Of a DNA stretch of 64,000 nucleotides, positions 41,943 to 53,000 are shown one piece after another. A program made the translations under genes and the position numbers. Source of the stretch: Streptomyces humidus (GTDB lineage Bacteria; Actinomycetota; Actinomycetes; Streptomycetales; Streptomycetaceae); assembly GCF_014649655.1 (NCBI RefSeq), contig NZ_BMTL01000043.1, positions 1-64,000 of the forward strand, written 5' to 3'. The notes beneath the pieces are model-generated. The model ran no database searches. It was not told the DNA's origin and worked only from the letters and a program-made list of their open reading frames with translations. The first letter of the stretch is position 1. Each line of letters opens with the position of its first letter.

Positions 41943-42388
41943 ATGGGTGAGATGCAGGAGATCAGAACTGGTCGTCACTGTGCTTTCGTGATGCATGTGC
42001 ACTTGGTCTTCGTGACCAGGTTCCGGCACAAGGTGTTCACCGATGCCCACTTGAGGCGGATGGAGGAGATCATGCGGTCGGTGTGTACGGACTTCGCGTG
42101 CGACTTGGTCGAGTTCAACGGCGAGGACAACCACGTCCACCTGCTGGTGAACTTCCCGCCCAAGGTCGCCGTGACCAAACTGGTCAACTCCCTCAAGGGC
42201 GTCTCCTCCCGCCGCCTGCGTCTGGGGGCACCTCCCGGCCGGAGGCTGGGGGAGAGTTCCCCGACCTGGTACGCCACTACCGGCGGGCCGACAACCTCTG
42301 GTCCGGCTCCTACTTCGCCGGAACCGCCGGCGGCGCCCCCCTCACCGTGGTCCGGCAGTACATCGAACAGCGGAACCGGCCCGTGTGA
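41943..42388 (+). pseudogene. tnpA: IS200-type TnpA Y1 transposase, frameshifted
   Basis: The first frame (from ATG 41943) encodes a normal IS200-type TnpA start with the HUH motif in DNHVHLLVNFPP, up to SSRRLR near 42221. The remainder, EFPDLVRHYRRADNLWSGS to VVRQYIEQRNRPV, is in another frame from 42254 to the stop at 42388. The catalytic Tyr (VRQYIEQ) lies in the shifted part. A 32-bp G/C-rich segment at 42222-42253 separates the two and breaks the frame. Without recoding no active transposase is made. Confidence 0.85.
42222..42253 (+). repeat. 32-bp insertion disrupting tnpA
   Basis: This segment has no counterpart in the TnpA protein sequence. It has TGGGGG near both ends and a CCTCC / GGAGG inverted core. 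It resembles the GGGGGCACCTCCC-type short repeats scattered through Streptomyces genomes. If one native codon is assumed within it, the net gain is 29 bp, which shifts the frame. Confidence 0.6.
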
Positions 42389-42559
42389 GCATCGCCCGGC
42401 GTCCGCCGGGACCGGCCTCGCGACGCTCCGCGCCGCGGGTGGTGAACACGCCGTGTCCGGCTCCGCCGGACCAGACGCGGCGACGCTCCGCGTCGCAACC
42501 ATCAGATTCGCTTCACCACCGGACTGAAGGCCCAATGCACTGCGAATGAATCCCGGTAG
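42389..42559. other. Left-end region of the insertion element
   Basis: There is no gene here. Two copies of GCGACGCTCCGCG-like sequence (about 42420 and 42480), each able to fold into a small hairpin, probably belong to the transposase-recognised left end. The exact junction with flanking DNA is undetermined. Confidence 0.4.
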
Positions 42560-43042
42560 CGCGTCGGCGAGTCCCCGCCCCGGCTCATGGACCGGCTGAG
42601 CGACCGTGCCGTCTACTTCGCCGGAGCGCTGCTCACCGTCGTGGGTCTTGCCTGGCTGTCCCTGCTGGACCTCGACGGCGACTACGTGACGGGGGTCTTC
42701 GTTCCCTCGTTCGTCGCCATGGCCGGATTCGGCCTGTCCGGGCTGCCGTTGACCGTCGCCGCGACCTCCGGGGCGGGTGAGGAACACGCGGGCCTGGCGT
42801 CGGGCCTGTTGAACGCGTCGCGCCAGATCGGGGGAGCGGTGGCGCTGGCCGCACTGGTGGCCGTGGCCACGGCGGTCACCGGTGCGGACTCCTCCGGCGG
42901 CGACGAGGCACTCGTCCACGGTTACGGCGCCGCGCTGCTCGTGGGGGCGGCGCTCGTCGCGCTCGCCGCTCTCCTCGGGCTCGGCCTGCCTCGGCGGCCC
43001 CGGCCCGGCGCCTCTGCCGGGGGCGATCATGCAGCGCGGTGA
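42560..43042 (+). pseudogene. MFS (DHA2/EmrB-type) exporter, truncated 3' remnant
   Basis: The open frame after a stop at 42557-42559 encodes only the last part of a 14-TM drug:H+ antiporter-type exporter: RLMDRLSDRAVYFAGALLTV, GFGLSGLPLTVAATSG and EHAGLASGLLNASRQIGGA. Typical proteins are 450-520 aa; about 150 remain. The 5' portion is missing where the insertion element lies. An internal ATG at 42587 could make a 151-aa fragment, but it is unlikely to transport. It may have been the export gene of the adjacent biosynthetic locus. Confidence 0.78.
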
Positions 43043-43095
43043 GGCGCCGGGCCCGGGACCGTGGCCGGTGCAGGACGCCTCACCCGTTCAGGACG

Positions 43096-43968
43096 TCAGC
43101 CCTTGACGGGACCGCCGTTGATGGCGACACGCCGGCCGTAGCGGGTGTAGGGGTAGTAGTCGTACGTCGCATGGTGCTGGACGCACCGGTTGTCCCAGAA
43201 GACCAGCGTGCCCGGGGTCCAGCGGACCCGGCAGTGCAGGACCGGCCTGCGGGCGACGATGTCGAAGAGCACGTCCAGCACGGCCCGGCTCTCGTCCGCG
43301 GAGAGCTGCGGTATGCGGCTGGTGTAGGCCTTGTTGACGTACAGCAGTCTGCGGTCGGTCTCGGGGTGCCGCGCGACGACCGGGTGTTCGCTCCTGGGGA
43401 TGACGTAGTCCGCGGGCGGTGTGTACCCCGCCAGGGCCTGCGCGCCGTCGTGGATCGCGGTCAGCGGGTCCAGCAGGGCGCGCATGGCCGGTGAGAGCAT
43501 CTCGTAGGCGAGGTGCATGTCGGCGAAGAGGGTGTCGCCGCCGCAGCCCGGCTCGGGGATCTCCGTGATGTACAGCATCGACCCGAGTGAGGGTTCGGCG
43601 TCGGCGGTGCCGTCGGCGTGCCAGCCGTTGCCCGCCACGTCCGCCGCGGCCGGCGTCGTGCGGATCTCCAGGACGTGGGGATCGCCCTCGGGAGGGGGCG
43701 GGTTGACGGGGCGCAGTTCGCCGAAGGCGGCGGCGAAGCGCTGATGATGCTCGGCCGTGATGGTCTGGTCGCGGAAGACGAGGACGCGATGGTCGCGGAA
43801 GGCGGCCCGGATCTCCTCCAGTTGCTCCGCCGGGATCTCCCGCGACAGGTCGACGCCCGACACCTCCGCCCCCAGAACGGGGGTGATCCGTTCGACGGTG
43901 AGCGTGCGGTACGGGCGCACGGGACGTGTGGTCACGGCTTCCAGCGCCGCGCGTTCGTATGACTCCAT
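43096..43968 (-). CDS. TauD/TfdA-family Fe(II)/2-oxoglutarate dioxygenase
   Basis: The 290-aa enzyme has the TauD-type facial triad: HxD in GNGWHADGTADAEPS and the distal His in CVQHHATYDYYPY, followed by the 2-oxoglutarate-binding Arg in YGRRVAINGG. ATG 43968 has GGAGG at ideal spacing. It follows the hybrid NRPS/PKS gene by 46 bp on the same strand. A TauD homologue together with an NRPS and an NRPS/PKS hybrid is the conserved core of detoxin/rimosamide clusters, where a hydroxylation of the proline-derived unit is expected. That role is inferred here. Confidence 0.88.
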   Translation of the reverse strand: MESYERAALEAVTTRPVRPYRTLTVERITPVLGAEVSGVDLSREIPAEQLEEIRAAFRDHRVLVFRDQTITAEHHQRFAAAFGELRPVNPPPPEGDPHVLEIRTTPAAADVAGNGWHADGTADAEPSLGSMLYITEIPEPGCGGDTLFADMHLAYEMLSPAMRALLDPLTAIHDGAQALAGYTPPADYVIPRSEHPVVARHPETDRRLLYVNKAYTSRIPQLSADESRAVLDVLFDIVARRPVLHCRVRWTPGTLVFWDNRCVQHHATYDYYPYTRYGRRVAINGGPVKG

Positions 43969-44014
43969 GTCAACCTCCAGTGGGGAACGGGGGATTACGG
44001 AGAACAAGGGGGTT

Positions 44015-47000
44015 TCACCGGTCGGCGGCCCCGTCGGCGCCGGCGCCCGGGTGGGCCAGCGTCGCGCGGACGACCTCGGCCACGGTGTCCACATGGGGCG
44101 CCGCGACGATGCCGTAGTGGTCCGTGGGCAGATACCTCAGGACGGAGGACGAGGGCAGGCAGGCCCTCCACTGCCGGTCCAGCTCACGGGGGTCCGCGGG
44201 GGCGGGCAGGCCCGCCGTGGAGTGCTCGGCCAGCCACAGATACGCGGGGACGGAGACGAGCGGCCGTACGCGATGTTCCCCGAGACTGCGCAGGTTCGCG
44301 CGGCAGCAGCGGGCCAGCCTCCCGGCGTACGCCTGTGCGTGCGCGGCCGGCGACGAGGAGGCCCCGGCGCCGAGTTCGGCGGCGAACACCCTTTCCAGCT
44401 GGGCCTCGTCGTAGGCGGCGACCAGCGCCTGTGCCCGGGGCGGCGGCGGATCCAGCAGATGGAGCGTCTCGGGCGGCCGGCCGTCCGACTCGGCGAGAAC
44501 CGCCATCTCCATCGCCACACGGGCGCCGAAGGACCATCCGGCCAGATGGAGCCGGTGGGCCGGTCCGCCGAAGCGCCGGCGCAGTTCCGCGTCGTAGTGA
44601 CGGGCCCGCTCGGCCAGTGACCAGGCGGGCATCCCGGTGTCGCGCAGCGCCGGATCGGCGATGAGGCACACCGTCGGCGCGGGCCCGAGGGCTGCCACCA
44701 GGGAGCGGTAGGCCTGGATGTCCCCGCCCACGGGGTGCACCAGGCACAGGACGGCCGGACCTGTGCCCTCCTGCCAGATGTCGAGGACGACCCCGGAGGC
44801 GCCCGCGGCCGCCCCGGTGGCGGGCCCGGCCGAGGTGAGAGCCGCCTCCAGGTGTTTCAGGACCTCCGTCAGGCTGACGCGGTGACTGAAGGAGGCCAGG
44901 TCGAACTCGACGCCGTAGTCGTCCTCGATCCGGGCGATCAGGCTGATCAGGGTCAGCGAGTCGGCGCCCAGGTCGTAGAGGGAGTCCTCGGGGTCCAGTT
45001 CGTCCACGCCCAACAGGTCCCGGACCACCCGGGCCATGGCCTCCGCCCGCTCTCCGGTCCCGCCGGCGTCCGCGGCTCCCCGCTCTTCGCCCGCCGGGTG
45101 CGCCGGTCCCGAGCGTGCGGTCCGCTCCGCGGTCCCGGCAGGAGCGTAGAACGCCCGGGAGTCCTCGATGCCGGTCGTGGACACCAGCAGTTGCGGCAGT
45201 TGCAGGGCCAGGGCGTCGCCGAAGACCGCCTTGCCCTCCTCGACGGTCAGCCCGACCGCGAGGTGGGCCTGATGGCGGCCGTCCGTGTCCAGGACCCGGG
45301 TCGCCATTCCGGTCTCGCTCCAGACGTCCCAGTCGATGCCGATCCGGACGGTCGTCTCCGTCTCGGCGGCCCGGTGGTGGGCGAAGCCGTCGAGGAGGCT
45401 CGCGCCGGCCGCGTAGTCGCTCTGGCCGACCCCGCCGAGCAGGGCGGACATCGACGAGCAGTAGACCGCGATCGCCGGGCGGAACGCTCCGATCAGGTGC
45501 TCGACGACGAGTGCGCCCCTCTCGCGGACCGCGGCGGCGTCCCGCATCGCCGTGGCGTCACGACGGACGAGCAGCCCGCCGTGTCCGAGACCGGCCGCGT
45601 GGACGACGCCGTCCAGCCGCGACGTGTGAGCGGCGACGGCCGTCGCCACTTCGTGGACGGGCGTGGTCGCGAGATCCGCCTCGACGAGGCCCACGCGGTC
45701 GGCCCATCGGTTCACCTCCTCGGGCAGCCGCGGGTTCCTCGACAGCAACAGCACCCGGCCGTCGGTGTGTTCGAGCAGCCAGGCGGCGGTGGCGCGGCCT
45801 ATGCCGCCCGTGCCGCCGAGCACCAGGTGGACGGTGTCCGCTCCGCCCGGGACGAGGGGCCGCGGAGCCCGCGGCCTCGGCACCGGTACGGTTCCCGGCC
45901 GCCACCAGTAACCCTGGCGCAGCGCGAGCCGGCGGGGCAGCGCCGGTCCGCCGGGACGACCGGCCGCCCGTGCTTCGGCGACGACCGAGGCCACGTGTCC
46001 GGCCCAGCGGGCGAGGTCGCCGTCGGGGAGGTCCAGCCAGTGGCCGTCCAGGGCGGACTCCTGAGGGGCGACCTCGACCGGCCCGGCGAGAAGAGCCAGT
46101 TCAGGTCTGTCTGCCGTTCCCGTCACGGGCAGGGCTCCGTGCGAGAGCCACCACACCCGTGGTGCGCCGTCCCGCCCGGCCAGCGCCTGGGCCAGGGCCG
46201 CCGTGCTGTCCAGGCAGGCGCGACGGGCGTGTTCCAGGGCGCCCGGACCGACCGGCCCGCTCACGTCGAGGGGGAGGGCGTGCACCCACTCCGTCCCGGC
46301 GGCGACCGGGACGCCGTCCTCGGACAGCGCGTCGAGCAGCCGGCGCAGGGACAACGGATCGACGGGGTCCACGGCGTAGGCGTCCGGTCCTCCGCGGGCG
46401 AAGCCGCGGCCCGGGTGGACCCGTATCACGCGCGACGCCACCGCCCGGAACGGCGCGAGTGCCGTCAGCGGAGTGTTCTCGCAGGCCACGACGACCACGG
46501 TGGACGCGTCGCCGGCCGGCACGGCGGTGTCCGCGACGGCGGCACGGCGCAGCCGGACCCAGTGCGGCTGGTGCAGCCAGTTCTCCCGGGGCAGCCGCCG
46601 GGGTGCGGCGGCCGGAGCCCCGCGCCGGTCCTCGGGCGGCCGTTCGAAGTCGTACGGCGACAGGGAGAACGACGGGGGCGGGAAGTCCCAGGGCGCCGGA
46701 GCGGAGCCCGCGCCCCAGTCGACGGGGCGTCCGGCGACCCAGTCCGCAGCGAGGTCGTGGGCCGTGCGGCCGGCGGCAGAGACCGTGGCTGCGTCCGGGT
46801 CCGAGGCGCCGAGCGGCACCGCCCCGGCGGCCACCGCGCGCAGCCAGTGCTCGGCCGCGGCGGCGTCCGTCACGGGTGCCGCGGCCCGCAGGCGCCGAGC
46901 GGCCCGCCCGGACTGCAGATGGCGCAGCACGGACCCGTGTTGCTCCGGGTGCAGACGGAGGTAGTCGGCGATCCGGGCGGCGTCGGCGGCGAGGGCGTCC

Positions 47001-50000
47001 GCGCCGGCCGCCGACAGCACCAGGCACGCGGGCGCCTCGCGGGCCGCCTCCGCTGCGGGCGCGGTGTCCTGCTCCACGATGACGTGGGCGTTGGTGCCGC
47101 CGATGCCGAAGCTGCTGACCGCGGCCACCCGTTCGCGTCCCCCGGGCCAGGGCATGGCCTCGGCCGGGACGTGGAACGGAGTGGGATCGGGGCCGATCTC
47201 CGGGTTGAAGGCACGGAAGTTGAGGGTGGGCGGGAGCGTCCCGTGGTACACGGAGAGGACGGCGCGGACGAGGCCCACCACACCGGCGGCCGCGCCCAGG
47301 TGGCCGAGCTGGCTCTTGACGGAACCCAGAGCGCAGCGGCCGGACTCGCTCACGTCGAACGCCTCGCGCAGCGCCCCCACTTCGATCGGGTCGCCCAGCC
47401 GGGTGCCGGTGCCGTGGGCCTCCACATAGCCGAGGTCGGCGCCCGTGCGTCCGGCGCGGGACAGGGCGGTCCGGATCACCTCCCGCTGCCCGGACAGGGA
47501 CGGCGCGGTGTAACTCATCTTCGCCGCACCGTCGTTGTTGATCGCGGAGCCGGTGACGAGGGCGTAGACGGTGTCGCCGTCGCGCCGTGCCTGCCGCAGC
47601 GTCTTGAGGACCACGACGCCGACGCCGCTCGCTCCGACCGTGCCGGTGGCGTCGTCGCTGAAGGGCCGGCAGTCGCCGTCCGCGGAGAAGATGTGCTGAG
47701 GGCGGTAGCGGTAGCCGCCGACCAGGGCGGGGTCGACGAGCACTCCTGCGGCGAGCATCACGTCGGCCTCGCCCTGCCGGAGCAGTCCGGAGGCGAGGTG
47801 CACGGCGACCAGCGAGCTGGAGCAGGCCGTCTGGGCGCTGAACACGGGGCCGGTCAGCCCGAGGTGGTACGCCACCTTGGTGGCCAGGAAGTCCTTCTCG
47901 TGGTGCAGGGCGAGCTGGAAGCCGTCCGGCAGCCGGTCGGGGTCCGCTTCGCGCAGCAGGGACTGGAAGTAGGTGTTCTCCCCGGCGCCGGCCACCAGGC
48001 CCACCCGTGCGGCCGAGGTGTCGCCCACACCGGCGTGCGCCAGGGCCTGCACGCCCGCCATCAGCAGATGACGCTGCTGAGGGTCCATCAGGCGCGCTTC
48101 CTGGGGGCTGATGCCGAAGTGGCCCGGGTCGAAGTCGAGCATGCCGTCGAGCGTGCTGTGCGCGCCGACGACTCCCTCCGGTGCGTCGAAGCGGCGGATT
48201 CCGGTGCCCCCGGACACCACCAGCTCCCAGAAGGCGGCCAGGTCCGCGGCCCCGGGTACCCGTACCGCCATGCCGACGACCGCGATCGGCTCGCCGGGTC
48301 CGGTGGGCCCGCCGTCCTTCGCGGCCGGCGGGGCGAGGGGCTGCGGCGCGAGGGGCCGCGGGGCGTCGAGGTGGCGGGCCAGCGCGCGGACCGTGACGTG
48401 CTCGAAGAGGTCCGCGACGCGGAAGCGTAATCCGAGTGCCGTGGTGCAGCGCAGGTGGAAGCGCATCAGGGCGAGGCTGGACGCCCCCGCCTCGAAGAAG
48501 GTCCGGTCCGGTGCGATCACCGACCCGGTGACCTCCTCGAAGGCGGCGCTGAGCTGCTCTTCCAGGGGCGACAGGTGCGTGCGGGCGATCGCGTGACGCC
48601 GTATCTCCTCCCCCGGCGCGCGGACGACCGCCTGCCGGTCCAGCTTGCCGCTGGGGGTGCGCGGCAGTCTCGCCAGCCTGCGAAAGCGGTCCACCCGCAC
48701 GTAGGACGGGAGAAGGGCGGACAGATGCGCGGTCAGGTCGTCGGCGGACGGCGCTTCGCCACGGACTTCCAGGCCGGCCGTCAGCCGGTCGCCGTCACGG
48801 GTGACGACGGCGTTGACCACGGCCGGATGGCGCAGCAGGGCCGCCTCGACGGAGCCGAGCTCGAGCCGGTGCCCGCTCAGTTTGATCTGCTGGTCGTCGC
48901 GGCCCGCGTGGTGCAGCAGTCCTCCGGAGTCGAAGAACGCCCGGTCACCGCTGCGGTAGAACAGTCCCGCGCCGGGGATCTCGACGAATCGCGTGTCCTC
49001 GGACGCGGATCCGTCGAGGTAGCAGCGGGTGGTCATGGTGCCGCCGATCAGCAGCTCGCCGGTGCACCCCGGCGGCGCCGGGTCGCCCTGGGCGTCCACC
49101 ACACGCAGATCGGCGCCGGCCACCGGGCGTCCGATGGCGGGCCGCTCGGGCCACCGCGCCGGATCTCCCGCCAGGCACAGGGAGCTCACCACATGCGTCT
49201 CGGTCGGCCCGTAGTGGTTGAACAGGCGCGCGCCGGGGAGTCCGGCGAACCAGCGCCGGATGCTGTCGGTGCACACCAGCTGTTCGCCCGCGGTGACCAC
49301 TTCGCGCAGCCGGGAGGGATACCTGTCCAGACGGACGGCGTACTCGGCGAGCAGGTGGAGGGCCACGTAGGGCATGAAGATCCGCTCGACGCCCGCGGAG
49401 TCCAGCCGGTTCAGCAGCGCGGGCGGGTCCTGACGCCACTCGGGACGGACGAGCCGGAGGCTGCCGCCCGTGCACAGGGTCCCGAAGATCTCCTGGAAGG
49501 ACACGTCGAACGCCAGCATCGAGAACTGCTGGGTGGCCGCCGGGGCGGTCAGGCCGCCGGGACCGGACTGCCATCTGATCAGGTCGCACAGGGTGCGGTC
49601 GTGGATCTGCACGCCCTTGGGGACGCCGGTGGAGCCTGAGGTGAACAGGATGTACAGCGGGCGGGCGCCGTCGTGCGCCGGCACGGCGGCCGTGCGCCGG
49701 CCGTGCGTGGACGCGTCGTACGGCGCACTCGTGCCGTCGCCCTTGCGCGGCGCCGGGTCGGCCGGCACGAGGAGGTGGCGCACCACGCCGTCCGGGAGCA
49801 GCGTGTCCAGCGCCGGTGTGCCCTCCCGGGTGGTCAGGACGCACAGCGGTGCGACCTGTTCCAGGACGCGGCGCAGCACGTCGGCCGGGTAGGAGGGGTC
49901 GAGGGGGACGGCGGTCACGTTCAGCCTCGCCAGTGCCAGCAGCGCCACCACGTGTTCGGCGGAGGGATCCAGGTACAGGGCCATCCGGCAGGGGCTGCCG

Positions 50001-53000
50001 TCGGCCGGGACCGGGTAGCGGTCGGCCAGTTCCGCGGCGAGAGCCGCGGCACGGGCGTCCAGGTCCGCGTAGCTCAGGGCGTCGCCGTCGGCCGTGACGA
50101 CGGCGGGGGCGTCCGGAGTACGGGCGACCTGCCGGCCGAATCCCTCGGCGATCGTGGTGAAGCCGGGTTCCGGGGCGGGTCCGCGTCCGTGCTCCGGAAG
50201 CGACCGCCGGTAGGGGACGACGAGTTCACGGGCGGTGGAGCGGCCACCGGCCGCGAGCGCGTCCACACCCCGCCGGAACAGCTCCGCCATCGCCTCCACG
50301 TCCTCGGCGGCGAACCGGTCCTCGGCGTACTCCCACAGCACGTCGAGTCCGTCCGCATGCTCGACCACGGAGACCGTCATCGGGCACTTGGCCTCCGGCG
50401 CAGCCCACCACAGGGGGCGCTGGGCGCAGCCGGGCAGCCGCAGCGCCCCGAAGTCGGTGTTCTCCAGGACGAACAGGAAGTCGAACGGCGTGCCGTCGCC
50501 GACGGACTCCCAGCCGGTCAGGACGTCCGCGAGCGCCACGTCCTGGCGTCCCAGTACCTGTCCCGTGTCGGTGCCGGTGCGGGCGAGGTGGGAGCGCAGG
50601 TCCTCACCGGGCGCGACGGTCAGCGGCAGCAGCACGGTGTTCGCCATCATGCCCGCGCTGTTCTCGAACTCCCGCACCGGACGGCCCGCGACCGGGGCGG
50701 CGATGCGCGGCCGGACCAGGCCGGTCACCCCGTACAGGGACCAGGAGAACACGCTCAGCAGGATCTGGAACCGGGTCAGTCCGAACTCGGCGCACAGCTG
50801 GTCCACCCGGGACCGCCGAACCACGTCGAGCGACGTGTGCAGCAGGCGCGCCCGTGCCGTCGGGCCCGCCTCCCGGCCGGGCAACGGCTCCTGCGCCTCC
50901 TCCGATCCCCGGTAGAACGCGAGGAGTTCATCGCGCTGCGCCCGGTAGGCCGGGCTCGCGAACCGGTCGCTCTGCCAGACGGCGAAGTCCAGCGGCGTCG
51001 GAGCGGGCGCCTCGTGCCGGCCGGCGCCGGCGTAGGAGTCCGACAGGTCGCGCAGCAGGATGCTCAACGACCAGCCGTCCACGGCGATGTGGTGCAGGTG
51101 CAGCAGGAGCGTGCCGCCGCCGTCACGCGGCAGCCAGCAGGCCCGGAGCATCCGGGGGATCGCGAGATCGAAGGGCTCGGCGAAGAAGACGCCGGCGAAC
51201 GCGTGCGCTTCTTCCTCGTCCCAGGTCTGCCGGGGGCCGGGCTCGTGCCAGGGGTCGTACGGCTCGCCGACGGTCTGCTCCAGGCCGTCGGGCCCGAGGC
51301 CGAAGCCCGTCCGCAGCGCCTCGTGGCGGGCCACCAGAGCGCGCAACGCGCGCCGCAGGGCGGTGGTGTCGACGGGGCCGTCCACACGGAAGACCTGGTT
51401 GACGGAGTAGGCCAGGGAGCCAGGGGTACGGCGCTGCAGCAGCCACAGCCGCTGCTGTTCGCTGGTGGCGGGCGCCGAGCGGGCGCCGGAGACCACCGGC
51501 GCCGGCAAGGCGCTCTCCTCACCGGGCCGGACCATGCCGAGCAGTCGGGCGACGGCGGCCAGGTCGCCGTGCAGGACGGCAGCCCGGGACAGCTCGCGGC
51601 CCCATCGCCGCCGCACGGCGAAGCAGAACCGGAGTGCCTTCAACGAGTCGCCCCCGCAGGCGATCCACCGGTCGCCGAGCCCGAGACCGGTGACGCCGAG
51701 TATCTCCTCGGCCAGTTCGACCACCTGGCGCTCCGTCTCCGTCGCGGCGGGTCCGCCGGAGTCCGGGGCGGCGGGCCGCCAGGGCGGGCCGGCCTGCCGC
51801 AGCAGGGCGGCCCCGTCCACCTTCCCGTTGGCGTTGAGCGGCAGCTCGGCCACGAGGTGGATCTGATGGGGCCGCATGTAGACGGGCAGGCGGGCCGTCA
51901 GGTGGCTGTCGAACTCCTCGTAGGACAGCCGCTCCCGCAGGACCACGAACGCCAGCAGTTCGTTCGGCCCCTCCCGGCCCGCGCGGCGCGTGCACACGTG
52001 GGCCCGCCGGACCGCCGGGTGGGTGAGGACGCGCCGTTCCACCTCGCCGGGTTCGATCCTGAAGCCGCGGACCTTGACCTGGCGGTCGGTTCGTCCGACG
52101 TACTCCACCAGTCCCGCGTGGTCGGCCCGCACGAGGTCACCGGTGCGGTAGTACCGCTTCTCGCCACCGTCCAGCCACGGCAGCCGCACGAAGAGCCGCT
52201 CGGTCAGCTCGGGGAGGTTGCGGTATCCGGCGGCGAGTCCCGCTCCGCTCAACAGGAGTTCGCCGACCTCTCCGGGCGCGGCGACCCGCTCCTGGCCCGG
52301 CACGACCAGCACCGCACCGGTCTGCGGCAGGGGCCGGCCGATCGGCACCACGTCCCCGTCGAAGTCCCGCGGGATCGGATGGAACAGGGCGAACGTGGTG
52401 GACTCCGTCGGCCCGTAGACGTTGAACAGCCGCGTGCCGCTCTCGGCGTTGTCCCGGTACCAGCGGCGCATCACCTGCGGGTCGAGCTGCTCACCGCCCA
52501 CGAGAACCTCACCGGCCGACGCGAAGCAGTCCGGCACGGCCGTGACCATCGCGTCGAACAGCGCCGTGGTGATGAAGACGGTGTCCACGCGCTCGTGCCG
52601 CAGCGCCGCGGCGAGCCGCTCGGGGCTCTGCGCGTCCGCCTCGCGCAGGATCACGCAGCAGCCACCGGTCAGCAGGGGGACCCAGACCTCGAAACTCAGC
52701 GCGTCGAACGCCGGATTGGCCAGGCAGCCGTAGCGCAGACCGGGCTCCACGCGGATGTAGCCGGGCTCCGCCAGCCGCCGGACTCCGGCGTCCCGGACCT
52801 CGACGCCCTTGGGCTGTCCTGTCGTTCCCGAGGTGTAGAACAGGAAGGACACCTCGGCGGGGGCGGACGGCGCCTCGACCGGCACGCCGACGGCGACGGC
52901 GTCCGGGAGACCGGGCACGAGGGCGTCCGCGGCGAACGCCTGCACGTCCTGAGGGAGTCCGGTGACGCTCTCGGTCGTCTCGTGGACCAGGGCGGCCGCG

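Larger units (their letters stand above)
40633..42575 (-). mobile_element. IS200/IS605-family element with tnpB and broken tnpA
   Basis: The element carries tnpB (minus) and a divergent tnpA (plus). Its right-end tip is at 40633, defined by comparison with bases 1-98 where an identical end meets different flanking DNA. A 9-bp hairpin lies just inside the tip. The left end is not precisely known; it lies between the tnpA stop (42388) and the truncated exporter sequence at about 42560-42575. I see no target-site duplication, as expected for this family. Confidence 0.85.

Noticed and set aside
42083..42388. Separate 101-aa gene after tnpA
   Set aside because: Only its second half resembles protein, and it is the displaced C-terminus of TnpA with the catalytic Tyr. 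It is included in the pseudogene.
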